A stretch of 64,000 nucleotides of DNA from Lycorma delicatula. Its lineage: Eukaryota; Arthropoda; Insecta; Hemiptera; Fulgoridae. The stretch lies in contig NC_134455.1 of the NCBI RefSeq assembly GCF_047948215.1, forward strand, positions 298,954,647-299,018,646, written 5' to 3'. The notes beneath the pieces are model-generated. The model searched no databases. It was not told where the DNA came from and was given only the letters and a program-made list of their open reading frames with translations. The position numbers were made by a program, and so were the translations under genes. Position 1 is the first letter of the stretch. The number at the start of each line of letters is the position of its first letter. This document shows, piece after piece, positions 12,740 to 24,789 of the stretch.

Positions 12740-13960
12740 TGAAAGAGTGATAGGGATAGATAAAGAGAAAGAGTAAGAGAGAAAGAGATGTTTACCGTCA
12801 TTTTATAATGCAACCTTTTTCATATAAATCCCCTGATTTTGTTTTTAGTGGTATTACATTTTTACTGCAGTGAGTATTAAAGTATTATTGAAAAATTGTT
12901 TTGGTAAACTTTAATGCATATCTGCAAACGATTATAGATACAAAAAAATATAAATTACGTGATATATTACTTACATTTTATTTATTTAACAGGGAAGAAA
13001 AATTTATTTATTTATTGGATAACTGAGTACTTTTAAATATTACGTTTAAATTTAACTGATATATTTGTGGTATATAATTGGATTTAAAAATTCAATTCAG
13101 GAATTACGTAAAACACACTGGGAAAAATTTCACACTGTTTTATTTTATAAATTGCACACTCTTTAAAATGATACCCAAGCAGAAGCTGTTTGGTGAAATA
13201 CCACTAGGATATAATTTCCTTTGTAAACATCTATAATTGATGGTTTCCCTTAATTGATAAGGTTTTAATTGATGTAGTAATTTTTTTATATTGATATTAA
13301 AAACCCAGTAATAATGTACTGAGAATTGTAGGTAATGATCTGTACATTTTTTACAATTTATGATAGTCGTTATTGTATTGAATGTTTATTTTTAAAAATA
13401 GAATTGTTTAATTGAATCACTTTAACCAGAAAAGTAAATCATTTTGAATTACTGATTTAATAACAAATAATATTGGTCTTTGTAAATCCATTTGTTTTTC
13501 TCTATAATTCATTTTGAAGAGATTTTTATGATATAAATTTATTCCGTCAAATCTCTCAATCTCTGTTGTCTTTATATCAATTAGAAATTTTATATATATT
13601 TCATAACTTTTACAAAACTTCGTTTGTAGTGCTTACGTTATCAAAGAATTTCTAGTTTGTGTCAGAATTTTCAGTCAACATAAACTTTTCAAAACTATCA
13701 AATAAAATAATGTTAATCAATCTAATCTGATTTTGGATTACAATTTTTTAGTTGAGATTTTTAAAAATCTCAGATTATAGGGAATTTTTAACTTTGTATC
13801 TTTGTATTCAATTTTTTTTTATGAAAAATTTATTTTTTTCTCGATTCTCTAACAATGTTTTTAATATCCTCTAATTTTTTTACTTTTTTCTAGAATTTTA
13901 CCCTACATGTGATGGTAGTTTTTTGTCAAAAGTTTAATAAATATGTACATATTTAATAAA
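8831..13960. other. Noncoding, repeat-derived DNA
   Basis: No gene is supported. Positions 8940-9320 and 9640-9910 are relatively GC-rich islands that look like interspersed repeats of unknown family. The second ends in a near-perfect 22-nt palindrome (9886-9907). A TA/GA microsatellite lies at 12705-12740. Open frames at 8932, 9640 and 11749 show no recognisable protein family. Confidence 0.45.
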
Positions 13961-14173
13961 CTTTCAACGTGGACATACAGTATGTATGTCCACGTTGAAA
14001 GAGTGTCTATAGGTTCCTTTAGGTACCTAAAGGAAGATTTATTTTTTTTTTTTTTTGAGTACAACAGGCACTCTCCTGGGTGGCGCAATACCAACCAGTC
14101 GGACCGGCCCAGGGAAGGACAGTCAAAAAAAAAAATGAACCTATAGACACTCATTTCTAATGACATTAGAAAT
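13961..14173. repeat. Nested foldback cluster around a T/A-bounded GC-rich insert
   Basis: There are four inverted structures in 213 bp. First, 19-bp arms 13961-13979/13983-14001 with a 3-nt loop. Second, 16-bp arms GAGTGTCTATAGGTTC (14001-14016) and their complement at 14137-14152. Third, a perfect 22-bp palindrome at 14014-14035 centred on GGTACC. Fourth, 10-bp arms 14053-equivalent at 14153-14162/14164-14173 with a 1-nt loop. Between the second pair of arms is a T-run, about 75 bp of GC-rich sequence (14055-14125) and an A-run. Confidence 0.85.
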
Positions 14174-15303
14174 GTCATTATTTTGAATGTAGTTTCTTTA
14201 TTTGTTCGTAATATGTACCTTCCTTTAACAACAAACGAGCACCTTTGTATAATCGATGTCTGATGCTTTTATTTGGTAAAATCCAAAACAACAAATTAGA
14301 AAATGAAAATAAAATATATTTTTGAATTTTCGCAAGATTTATTTAAAAATAACAGCTGCTTCAAAACATAATACTTTCCTCAGATGTTAATACCAATTCA
14401 CGTTTATATATCTACATATTTAAATAGTTTAACAAATTATTTACATTTACAGTTCGAAAATCATCGTTACCAGAATAATTAATCATAATCATTTATTTAA
14501 ATTAACAATTTGCTTTCACTACTACGTGTTTAATGAAATATTTCTAATTAATAGTCTAATTTTACTTTTTGCTGTTTAAAGAATACCTTTGATTAGGCGT
14601 AGATATAAACAACAAATTGTTGCTGTTAATTATTACTCTTCTTAAAAATTAACATATTTTCTAATTTCATTCGTGGACAGACAGGAAACCAAGAAAACTA
14701 AACATAGGCTTACAATGTATTTTAAAGAAATTTTTTCGATTATTTTTATTCGTGTAACGTAACTAATGAAATTAGGATATAGAAATTGAAAATTAATTTC
14801 GTAATTTTTATATAAATTATTTACTTAAAATTATAAGTTATATAAATTATATACAATTTCTTACAACTGAGCAACTTCATTATAAACCAATTCTCAAACA
14901 GATGAGTTAGTGAAATATCAGTTACGCTTCAACGTAATTTATTAAACTATTTTACGCTTATGTAATGATATTATGATCAAATAAACTGTACTTTCAAAAA
15001 CTCAGTATTATGTAAAACTTAGAATAAGTATTATAGACTTGGAAATAAATCAGTTTGAAGACAGATGAAGTCGTAACTTATTATTTAAAATATAAGAAGT
15101 CTTGCTTGCAGACATTGTAAAATTTATCTAATTATAAAGCTGAGCAGTGTATAATTTTGCATAAAAAAAACCAATATAAATTCTCCACAAAAAATAAATT
15201 CACTTTGTTCTCTTAGATATTTTTTTTTTTTAATTCTGCATGTTAAATAATTGTGCTGTTAATTACAAATTGTTAGTGTATAAATATATAACAGCCAGCC
15301 CGT
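14174..15303. other. AT-rich noncoding sequence
   Basis: Nothing recognisable beyond short A/T runs. Confidence 0.5.
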
Positions 15304-15474
15304 CTAGTCAGAACCTGGACCCTCAAGGCTCAAGTCAGCCCAGGCAAATCCCAAAGCAGACTCAGGGGCTCCTTGGGGCCTACCCCATGGACTAAGAGCT
15401 CGCTTAGTTCGCATTCCCAATTTTGCAGAGGGACCGGCTAACTGAACACCCGCAGAATTTGCTTCGGTCGCCAT
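15304..15474 (-). other. GC-rich 56-codon ORF, possible retroelement gag N-terminus
   Basis: The minus strand reads ATG at 15474 to TAG at 15304-15306 with no interruption: MATEANSAGVQLAGPSAKLG, then MRTKRALSPWGRPQGAPESA. Its base composition (GC-rich, alanine/proline/glycine-rich) differs sharply from the AT-rich surroundings. The KRALSPWGRP stretch resembles the basic, proline-rich start of non-LTR ORF1 proteins, but no zinc knuckle or other diagnostic domain is present. It may be a 5' retroelement fragment or a short exon-like relic. Confidence 0.3.
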
Positions 15475-16785
15475 TTCTATCTACCCAGAGGGCTGCATCC
15501 CTTCACTGAACGTTATCCTCATGGTTGTGAGAATAATTCTGACAAATAATAATTATAGTATTCAGGCTTTATAGAAACCTGTAAAAGAAATTAAATTATA
15601 AAAGATGAAATATGGTAATTAAAATACACATACCTCTGATGACGAAAAAATCGTAACTTATTTCTTTGTAATGGTGGCAGAAACATAATATGAAGTAAAA
15701 GGATTAATCTATGTTTTCCTTAATGAATATCTTTAATAAAAAACTTCATTTTCCTTAGTGGTGAAGAGATAATGAATATTTTTAATATCTAAACTTCGAA
15801 GTTAGTTTGGCTTAAAACCTTCCCTGAGATAAAATGCATCTATCTTGCAAATTTTAAAGTAATAGGTAGGTTGGTTCTCGCGTGATGCGATAACAAACAA
15901 ACAAACTTTATATTTGTAAACATTTTCGAATAACCGTGATCTGTTGGATCGAGTGTGTACTTGGTGCATGCAAAAGTTAGCTTTCATCCTACTAACAAAT
16001 ACCTCGATGGAATTTTAAAAATCCGTAGATTTTTTGCAGAGGTATTATAAGATCACCCCTTGTACAACCCAAAACAGCGCTCCAGGGGCACCCTGTTTGT
16101 TACCATTTGATGAAAGTGATTGATGTAGCCCCACGAGGTGCTCGCATACCTCACCACTCTAGCTCCACACGCAGTTCCCACGGGAAGCCAACTATTATTT
16201 AACAGGATTTTTTTAATTTATTTAATATTATTTTATTTAACTTAAATTTAGTTATATTATTTTTGTAATATTATTCATTTAACTGATTTGAATCATTCAA
16301 TTCAAACCAATCTCACACAATGATAGGGACTCACAGTTCACAGTTCGTTGATTCAAATCATTAAACTTTGTCCTTCAGCCAGAAACTATCCTCTACTACA
16401 TATATGTATTTGTTTTTTCAGATTTTCCAGCTGAAATATATCTGATAGCCTCTCTGATAGTAATTTCTTATAGCTTTTGACTTGAAAAATCAAATAAAAG
16501 GAAGCTTACATGCAGTAGTTTTTGAGAAATCTGATGTGAAAACCAATAAAATGGGTAAAAAAATAATGTTTTTTGCCGTAAAATATTTTTTGTCAAATGG
16601 ATAATAAACACATAAAACGTTTGACAGGAAGTTTAAAGAATTAATTCTGATTTTGTCCAGAATTTAATTCTAAACAGCAGGGTAAAATAACTTTAATAAA
16701 ACAAAAATTAGAAAAATTCGAATTTAATTTAGAAACAGTACACTAGTAGAAAGTGGATTATACGTGCCAGTTTATAATATATTTT
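15475..16785. other. Noncoding; GC-rich repeat patch
   Basis: No gene. A GC-rich patch at 16045-16195 (AGCGCTCCAGGGGCACCCTG and onward) stands out from the AT background and is probably a fragment of an interspersed repeat I cannot name. Confidence 0.4.
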
Positions 16786-17765
16786 AAAACATGAGCCTGC
16801 CATTTTCAACACACTTCTTGGCACGCTTCTGTAATGCCTTTAGTGTTCTTTTTAAATCTTTAGGTCTGTCCTTAAGTTGCTCAGTCGCTTTCATAATGCT
16901 GCAATTAATTCTTCACAAGAACCTATTTTTATTTGTATAAAATATATTTCATCCATCCCCAGATGCAAAAATCTAAAACTGTAAGATCATGCGATCTTAC
17001 TACTCAGGAATGTGTGCCTCCACGACCGATCCACTTCTCAGGGAAATTATTATTTAAGTGTGTAGAAATGGTACACGAAAAGTGGAAAGGCTCGCAATCG
17101 TGCTGACAGTATACTTTACGTGTCAGCGCTATAGAGACATCTTCAAGTAGATGCGGCAATTCATCTTGAAGAAAGCGTAAGTAGACGTCAGCATTTAAGC
17201 GGCCATACGATATGAACCGTTCAAACGGTGATTTCAAAGAAGACCGTATAATATATGGATATTGGCGCAAAATCGATGTTGAAAATTACCTTTTCATGAG
17301 GATTTACTTCTACCCGTGTATGCTCATTGGGTAATTTGTTGAAGTCTTCTCGAGTATAATTTCTCTCGTTGGTAACAAAACATACTTGAAGAGCTATCGA
17401 TATGTATTCCACCAGTTTCAGAACTACAAGTCAAACAGATCGTCACCTGGGTATAGATGTTACATTCGCTGTTTACGATAACGATAAAACAAATTCTGAT
17501 TTTGAGTCCTCCAAACTTCGGATGCAAAACACCGATCCACTTAGGAAGACGTCGTTATTCATATATGGAATGCGCTGAACTTCATCGATAATAATTTCTT
17601 CAATAACAGCGTCATTATGGACAGATCGTTATTAACTGATACGAATACTGGGTAGAACCTGTTTCCCGAAGATTGCGAAAAGTCACGCTAATTGTTTTGA
17701 CAACTGGTATCATGCGGTTCGGAAAAGTATTTCATATTCTACTGCAGGAGTTATAGCATTATCAT
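16786..17765 (-). pseudogene. Tc1/mariner-superfamily transposase pseudogene
   Basis: This is a DDE/D cut-and-paste transposase relic. The minus strand reads, in order: INIDFAPISIYYTVFFE (about 17275-17225, the position of the conserved INVWAG…IGP block), GRLNADVYLRFLQDELPHLL (about 17195-17140), a degenerate QHDGAP block now QHDCEP (near 17095), FPEKWIGRGG (near 17025), then DLTVLDFCIWGW (near 16975), which carries the last catalytic Asp. The C-terminus follows in another frame with RPKDLKRTLKALQKRAKKC (near 16850). Upstream lies NDAVIEEIIIDEVQ (near 17605). Several frameshifts and stops break it. Terminal inverted repeats were not identified. Confidence 0.8.
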
Positions 17766-18737
17766 TACACATTACACTCAGAATTGCATTATGAGTTTAA
17801 TTATCATTACACCCATAATTAATACCATATCAGTGTATTCCTCTATAGTAAATAAGTACGGCATTACTTCATTGGCAAACCGATTACATTTAAACTACAT
17901 TTTACAGAAAACTTTCGATATCGACAGCACAGTTCACAGTACTCGATACACTTAAAGTACCTTACAGAATGGTTTTAACACTAGCACAGTATTGTTACTT
18001 GTTAATCAGCGGTTTTTACTTTATTGCCAACTTTCAAATAATAATTTTTCAAATAAGTTATTGTGTTTCTGTCATTAATAGATAAAAATGGTTATTTAAG
18101 TAATTTTTATTTGTTTATTTTTATTTTACTATTATTGCGTAATTTTCAGTTATTTTTAAATTTTTTAAAAGTATAATTTGTTTTTACACATCACCAACAA
18201 AGAATTTGAATTTTTCATATCACCAAAAAAGAATTTGTTTTTTGTTTACATAAAATTAGTACTTTTCTGACAAATGTGGTAATTTACTGTTTCTAAAAAA
18301 AATTTTTCTCATTTTTTTTGCTATATTCAACTTAATTTAGACTACTTTTCTTAGAATTAAATTCTGTATGTATTTTATTTAAAAGTCTTATGTATTTATT
18401 ACACATTTATCAAAGTTCTTTTACGTCAAACAAAAAAACTGCGTTTTTTACCCCAATTTATTGGTTTCTCTCCAAATTTTTCAAAAACTATTGCATATAA
18501 GGTTCTGGAAATTTTATTAGATTTTTGAGGTCAAATTCCATAAGAAATCAGCAGTTTGTTTCCTTAATTAACATCCTAAAAATTTCAGCACGACCTGATT
18601 TCACTGGGGAAGCTAGAGTCCGTGTAAAAATTTCACTCGCAGATTAAGCGTTTTAGGAAATAATAGAAACATTTTAGGAATATATTCATATGTTTATATG
18701 AACGTTTTTTATTTTTTTCATGACTAGAATAATTTTT

Positions 18738-18773
18738 GTTTTTTTTTGTCTTCAGTCATATGACTGGTTTGAT
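18738..18773 (-). mobile_element. Extreme 5'-truncated RTE copy (3' tail only)
   Basis: A T-run followed by GTCTTCAGTCATATGACTGG and TTTGATA matches the 3' terminus of the full-length RTE element (28119-28156) with one substitution. It is about 35 bp of the 3' end plus a poly(A) tail on the minus strand, as expected when target-primed reverse transcription aborts early. Confidence 0.75.
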
Positions 18774-18822
18774 AGAATAAATAGGTTATGAATGTTTCGG
18801 GAGAACTTAATGATACACTCTA

Positions 18823-18827
<5 letters not shown>

Positions 18828-18877
<50 letters not shown>
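18828..18877. repeat. (TA)n microsatellite
   Basis: About 25 uninterrupted TA units. Confidence 0.95.
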
Positions 18878-18880
<3 letters not shown>

Positions 18881-21800
18881 ATAGTTTAAAAATTTATTTT
18901 CCATCGGTTACAATCGTATTATTTCAGTATTTGTATTTGAGCAATTTCTATTTGAGTAAATTGTATCACACATGAATCACATTATAAGGAGTTCCCAGTG
19001 AAACTTCTCAAAAATTACACGCAAGTATTACAATGAACTTTTGTGCAAGCAGTAAGTGATGCATTATTTAATTTAATGTATTTCCAATACCGTCTTCATC
19101 ATTCATTGCTTGTACCATTCAAATGAATGTCACTGGCTTTTAATCCAGTTCAGGCCTGGTATTTTATTTTTCATACGCTACAAGCATTCAATAAATTTCC
19201 AAACATAAATCCTGAACTTATGTGATATGATTATCACATAAAAAACCAGCTTAAGGAAAAAATACAAAAATATCTGCCAGAGATTTTTGTCCTTGATTAT
19301 TAAAATATTCTTTTATTTAAATTTGTAAACTTAAAAGTTATAATAAAGCAAACGAACCAAAATATAACGACAACAAAGACGAAAAACGATATTTATAGCT
19401 AGTACTATATTTACAAAAATATTATTTATTTTACTTTTAAATTAAATGCGTAATGGTGTTTTTGTTAATTTGTTTTTTTTTTTAAGTGTTCCCATAAACT
19501 CGCCCCTGTCGTTGTCAAAATTTTGTAGCATCTACCATACTTCATTGAAAGTAAATTTTAATTGAGAGTTGTTTATTTATTACCTTTATTTATGCAGCTT
19601 AAGAATTTTTTGTTTTTTAACTTGCTGTACATGGAGACTTGAAAGATGGCCTTACATTATATTGATCAAGCTTGGATACGCAGTTCAGCTTCTTCCCCTG
19701 TATTATTAAATTTCTTTTCTATAATTTATATGCGGAAAACTTACAAATGACATTACATTAATAATAGCTAAATTCAGTAAAAGTAGTTCATTAAATGAAT
19801 GAAATTAATATAACACTATTTTGTTAATTTTTTTACTATCTGCAATAACCTAAAACACAATTATTCTACAAATACATTCGTGATACTTTGTTTAATAATT
19901 ACATTTATTATTTGAAGAAATGCTGATTACCTACAATATGATACTGATAATTTTTCTTATTTATTGTTTTTGTTGTTAAGTAATACTCTTTTAACATTTA
20001 GTTTTATATTAGCATTTACAAAATGTCCTCTTCTTACATTATAGAAAAAATTTATGGGTTTTTCAGTCGGTAATTTTATATTAGTGTAATCAAGAAATAA
20101 TGAGGTATTAAATACACATTGTTGTAAATTTTACGGAAAGGCTATCTTAAGTTTTATTTATTAGCTCAGATTATGAATGAATATGAAGTTTAAAATAATG
20201 TTTCTCGAATTTTTATAGAAACAACCGTCAACGTTTCACGTCAATAAGTTCTAGTCAATAGAAAATTTAATTACTGAAGTCAAAAGAGAATACTGGTAAA
20301 AAATATTCAAAATTTATTTAATGGAATTTATTTTTCTACTATTAAATTAGCATTCAAGTATTTATTTTTACTTAAATTCAAATAAATACTTTTGTTAATG
20401 AGCTTCAATTTTGATTCTAATTATTTAAGATTTTAATAAATTGTTTAAGTCTAAGTCACAGAAAAATAGATTAACAATAAAATTAAAACAGCCACATAAC
20501 AACAAATATTTCGACAGCAAATTTTTATGAAATAAAAAATAAGTAAAAATATTAAATATAATTTTACAAAATGTATTATTGCGAAAAATCATTTTAATTA
20601 GTTGCAGTCTCTCTGGTGAGGGACTAGCAAATGGTTTTTAACTCAGTTCGATGCTTCCCATAATTTCTGATTGGTGAGGAGAATAATAAAAGGATTTTGT
20701 TAAGGAAACTGGAGAAACTCTTTAATGTACATATAATCTTTAATTTTTGACTGGATTGAGAACCCATTCAGTCAGGAGTGTTTTAAAGATGGATTTAGTA
20801 TTCTTGATTTTTGGTCACTGCGTGTAGTTCCACTTGCTACTATTCCATTTCTTTTATCATTTTATTGTTAATATCTTTCCTCCCGGTATGTTTTATGGAT
20901 TTGTGTTAGATGCATATTATTAATTTCTTCGGAGACGGCTTTGTGTATGGACCTATAAGGGAATTCTAGTCCTACCTGACAGCTATACAAAAACTGTAAT
21001 CTAAAATTGAAATGCTTATTAGTTAAAGCTGGCCTATCTAATAACTTTTAATATATATGAATATTTACATACATTACTTTCTTTATGATATCGCAAAGAT
21101 AAGTATAATTAAACAATAAAATGTATACGAAATAAGAAATTTTAAATTCTAAATACATGTAGGTTAAACGTCAATTAGTTTGTGCATATTTAAGTTCTGT
21201 AGCAGGTGGAAAATTTGGCTATTTGAGTTATCAGTAATCAGCTGATAAAATCATTATTCAATTACTTTTCAGTTCGTTTTTGTATGTAATGAGAGTATTT
21301 ATGTCTAACTACACATAACGAAAACAATTTTTTATGCTTTAGTGTTGAGAGCAAAAAAAAGAAGAAATAAGAAGGCTATTGCTACTAGTCTTTGAAAATT
21401 CCATGTGATTAATCCTAATTGTCCACAATGTTCTCAATCCTGTTAACATTTGTGAAAGCTGAACATAAGATTTGAAAATATACGAACGATATAAATACAA
21501 AGTTGCATTTAGATTAAAATAACGTAATGCAGATGATTTAATGAAAAGCACACAAACGTCTATCAGAGAGGTTTTCGTTTGGCTGGAAACACTTGCAATA
21601 AGTTTAGGAAAGGCTAACTCAAATAACATTTAGATATATCGGTCAAGATTAATACATGTATTTTGAGAAGATAATTTTGACAGAAAAGTTTCAATTTTAT
21701 GAAGAGTTTATTAATCGTTATGAAGCATTATTTTTATATCTCTGGCTTAGTAATATCGTTTGATAACCTTGGTTTAAATTGAGTGGTCTTGTGAATAAAT

Positions 21801-22593
21801 CATCAGAATTTTTTTTATTGATTTAATGAAAATCCTGCAGTTGGTTCTATTTTCACCAGAGAAAATATATCAGATAATTTAAATTTTCAGATATTTCGAA
21901 AAATCGTCATTCTCTATCTATTAAAACGTCCTGTGTTTGGTAGCAAAATGAGTTACTATTCGCTTTAGGTTAAGAATACTCCATAAATTTGTTTTCTGAA
22001 TGAATATAATGCCGTGGAAAAAAATAATGGCTACCAAGTTCATCTGATTAATGCTTAGTGATTTTTCATCTCGGAGAAGTAAAACGTCAAAGACCTGTAA
22101 TCCTAAAACTCATCAAGTTGATAACTGAAGTTTTTTTTTATTTTATAAACCAAGACCAAACTTTGTTTTAAAAAGTGATTAAAATTTTCCATTAACGTAC
22201 AAATATAGAAGAAAAGCTTGAATTATTTCCTTTAATGTGTAAGAAGCATAAATAAACGACAACAAATTATTTTTGTTATTTTTAGCTGACTTTAGCCCAA
22301 CTCTTATATCTTATATCCATTTATAAAAATATATTTTATTTAAATTTTAATAATTGTGTTCATAAGGCTAACTGAATACTAATTATAAGAAATCTTACTG
22401 AAGAATGTTCATAAACTCATCGTATTTATTTAATTATAAATTTTATAGATTTCCTAATTTTTTTAACATTCATCTTCAATACCTAGGATGACCAGCGTTT
22501 ACCAAAAAATATTGCCGTACTAAGCTAAAATTTATTGAAAACTATTATTAATTTTTTTAATTATTGTATTCAAATACTAAATATTTGTTTCAG

Positions 22594-22780
22594 GGACAAG
22601 CTGTAATTTGGTGTTGGACAGTGATTCCTCAAAATCTGGGACAATTTTATCTCCTGGATATCCTAGCCCTTATCCTCCACGGTCATCATGTCACTATGAG
22701 TTTCAAGGAAGAGGAAAAGAACGAGTACGCATCGTGTTTACGGACTTTGCTCTCTATCATCCTACGGATGACCCAAAAGA
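22594..22780 (+). CDS. CUB-domain protein, internal exon (first half of CUB domain A)
   Basis: Internal exon of an extracellular or membrane CUB-domain protein. It is preceded by a TTTGTTTCAG acceptor and followed by GTAATA. It starts with two bases of a split codon, then 61 codons reading TSCNLVLDSDSSKSGTILSP, GYPSPYPPRSSCHYEFQGRG, KERVRIVFTDFALYHPTDDP, K, and ends with GA of a split Glu codon. It shows CUB hallmarks: Cys3 and Cys32 (first disulfide pair, 28 residues between), the SPGYPSPYPP motif, CHYEF, and RVRIVFTDF. The phase joins exactly with 54776. CUB domains are beta-sandwich modules in secreted and receptor-associated proteins. The best family guess is suppressor of lurcher protein 1-like (a glutamate-receptor auxiliary protein in C. 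elegans), but other CUB proteins are possible. The upstream exon is not visible. Confidence 0.9.
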
Positions 22781-23410
22781 GTAATAATAATTTTAAATTA
22801 AAGGAATAATTAATGTTCTATTTCGCATAATTTATGTTAATACGATAACAATTAGAGAAAATTTTCATTTACATACACACACACACACATATATATATAT
22901 TCTACATAATATAATTATAACTATATAAACTATTAGCTAATAGTTAATATATTAATGCTAATAGTTAATTAGCATTAGCTATTATTAGTAATTTGAGATT
23001 ATGTGAACTCTAATCTTGTGTTTCTATGCAGCTTTTAGTTTCTATGCAGTTTTAGTTTAATTTTAAGCAAAATTAAATTTATTATGTACTTGAATTAAGT
23101 TCTATAAAAATAATATTTAAAAATATTATTTTTATTTTTATTAATTTAAATAAAATAATATTTAATTATATAATTATTTTAACGAAGTAATAAAAATTCT
23201 ACATTTAAAAATGATCATGTTTTCTAACAAATACACAAAGAATTAATCATTGCAATAATTATTTATTTTGTAAAAAAGTTCATTTTTTTATTAGTTCTAT
23301 ATACTTCTTTTCTTTAAATGCCCCTAATAGACAAATGAGCCCGATTATATTTTTATAGTAAGATACTGGCGGGCCAGTGCCTCTAAACACTGCCATCAAA
23401 CAAAAAACTC

Positions 23411-23590
23411 ATGTTTATAAGTGTACGAAATCCAAAAATACTATCTTCATACCAATAAAACAAGTGTTGATCGTAACAAGGACAGATTTATTCTACAATT
23501 CAACATACTGAAAGTCCTCTTGATTTATTTAAAAATCATGAAACAGATTCACAAATTTAATAAGCCTCTAATGAAAACATATCCTATTTT
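23411..23590 (+). repeat. Left arm of a diverged inverted repeat
   Basis: The + strand here is similar to the minus strand of 24540-24705. Shared blocks include AAAAATACTAT/AAATATTATTCTAT, GTGTTGATCGTAACAA/GTGTTGATCACAACAA, CTTGATTTATTTAAAAATC, and AAAACATAYCCT. The arms flank the 3' part of the R1-like element. They are either two oppositely oriented copies of one unknown repeat or the long termini of a composite. Confidence 0.7.
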
Positions 23591-23596
23591 TTTTTT

Positions 23597-24115
23597 TGCT
23601 CTGATCAGCTTTCTGGAGCGATCTAGGTTTGACGTTGATCCAGGATTCTCCTACATCACAGCTCCATCACTCAAAGCAACAAAATCCCTCCCACAGTCAT
23701 CCTCCGCAGGGTTAAGTTAGCCAACATCTATGTTCCTCCCTTTCGGTTTCCCAATTAACTTGCAGATCAAACCAGAATTGATCCTCTCTAGCTCTCTAGC
23801 GAGTACTTGGTACTTCGGTTCTTTCAGCATCGTACCTGGGGCAGATATAAAAGACGTGGCGCACATCATCAGTGGCCCTACACTTCGGATTCAAGCTTGA
23901 ATTAATAAACTAAATCTGGTTAATCTTCCTCGGAAAGCATAATGACCAGAAAAACTGAGATGTATGCCAATTTGGGAAAATTCATCTAACTATCGGTATA
24001 CTTCTCACATCAGAAAACATACCATGTGTGTTACAGTCACATGGCCCATTGGACCATTCTCTCCACCTGACTTGCCATAAATGGAAACCTTGGTCGTTTA
24101 ATTCTTTTATGCGCC
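23597..24115 (-). pseudogene. R1-like non-LTR element, C-terminal end of pol and A-tail
   Basis: The minus strand carries degenerate C-terminal pol sequence, for example FSQIGIHLSFSGHYAFRG (near 23975), CRATDDVRHVFYICPRYDAE (near 23880-23825), then LARELERINSGLICKLIGKP (near 23800). The C…DD.RH.F..CPRYDAER arrangement matches the cysteine-histidine C-terminal segment of R1-type pol. It ends at an A-run on the minus strand (T-run at 23584-23594), taken as the poly(A) tail. It is separated from the RT portion (24790-25975) by a SINE and an inverted-repeat arm. Multiple frameshifts and stops make it nonfunctional. Confidence 0.65.
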
Positions 24116-24440
24116 CAGTGGCCTTCTTTGATTTTCTGTTTAGCTTCTGAAACCATCGTAAGGTACTACTTTACTGGAAGAATGAAGAAGTTGTGTATGA
24201 ATGTAAATGAAGTGTAGTCTTGTGTATTCTCAAGTCCAGCATTCTTGACACGTGTGGTTTATTGAAACCCAACCACCAAAGAACACCGATACCCACGATC
24301 TATTATTCAAATCCGTATAAAAGTAACGGCCTTTACTAGGATTTGAACCTTAGAAATTTAGACTTCAAAATCAGTTGATTTGCGACGGTAAGTTAGCCTA
24401 CCTTCTTAACATCATAACGTAATCGGCGCTCAGAATATCA
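24115..24440 (-). mobile_element. Probable tRNA-derived SINE
   Basis: On the minus strand, near 24400, a tRNA-like head contains an A-box-like segment and a perfect pol III B-box (GGTTCAAATCC, about 24344-24334), with a CTGATTTTGAAG anticodon-arm-like stretch before it. A conserved-looking body follows (CAATAAACCACACGTGTC, then ACACTTCATTTACATTCATA), ending in AAACAGAAAATCAAAG, an A-rich tail at about 24125. It interrupts the R1-like element. From memory the body resembles an abundant hemipteran SINE, which I could not verify. The exact ends are uncertain by about 20 bp. Confidence 0.55.
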
Positions 24441-24539
24441 ATACCAGAAATAACAAGGACCGTCTCTTGAGAGACCATCCAACAGTCGAGAAAAACAGTT
24501 CTCGTTCCCAAAAGCGAACCAAAGTAGAGAGGGAGAGAC

Positions 24540-24705
24540 AGGGTATGTTTTGCATAAGATGCTTATTAAATCAGTTTCTGGATTTTTAAATAAATCAAGA
24601 TTACTTTTGAATAAATTGAATTGTAAGATAAAATTCTCGTTGTTGTGATCAACACTTTTGTTGATAATAGAATAATATTTTTGGTTTTTTAAACTCAATC
24701 AAGTA
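24540..24705 (-). repeat. Right arm of a diverged inverted repeat
   Basis: Inverted partner of 23411-23590. The minus strand reads CCAAAAATATTATTCTATTA…GTGTTGATCACAACAA…CTTGATTTATTTAAAAATCC. It sits between the SINE and the RT part of the R1-like element. Confidence 0.7.
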
Positions 24706-24789
24706 ATGAACTGAATGTATAGAGTAGTTTGTTGAAGCAGAGATAACAATAGAAGACGCTGGGCTCTCAAAAAAATATTTCTATATTAT

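Larger units (their letters stand above)
17766..22593. other. AT-rich noncoding sequence before the first visible CUB exon
   Basis: No gene recognised apart from the short RTE tail and the TA microsatellite listed separately. A 96-codon minus-strand frame at 21339-21629 has no recognisable domain. If upstream exons of the CUB gene exist, they lie outside the window or are too short to see. This would then be intron. Confidence 0.45.

Noticed and set aside
13943..14178. Overlapping frames on both strands
   Set aside because: Produced by the foldback arms and T/A runs; no conserved domain.
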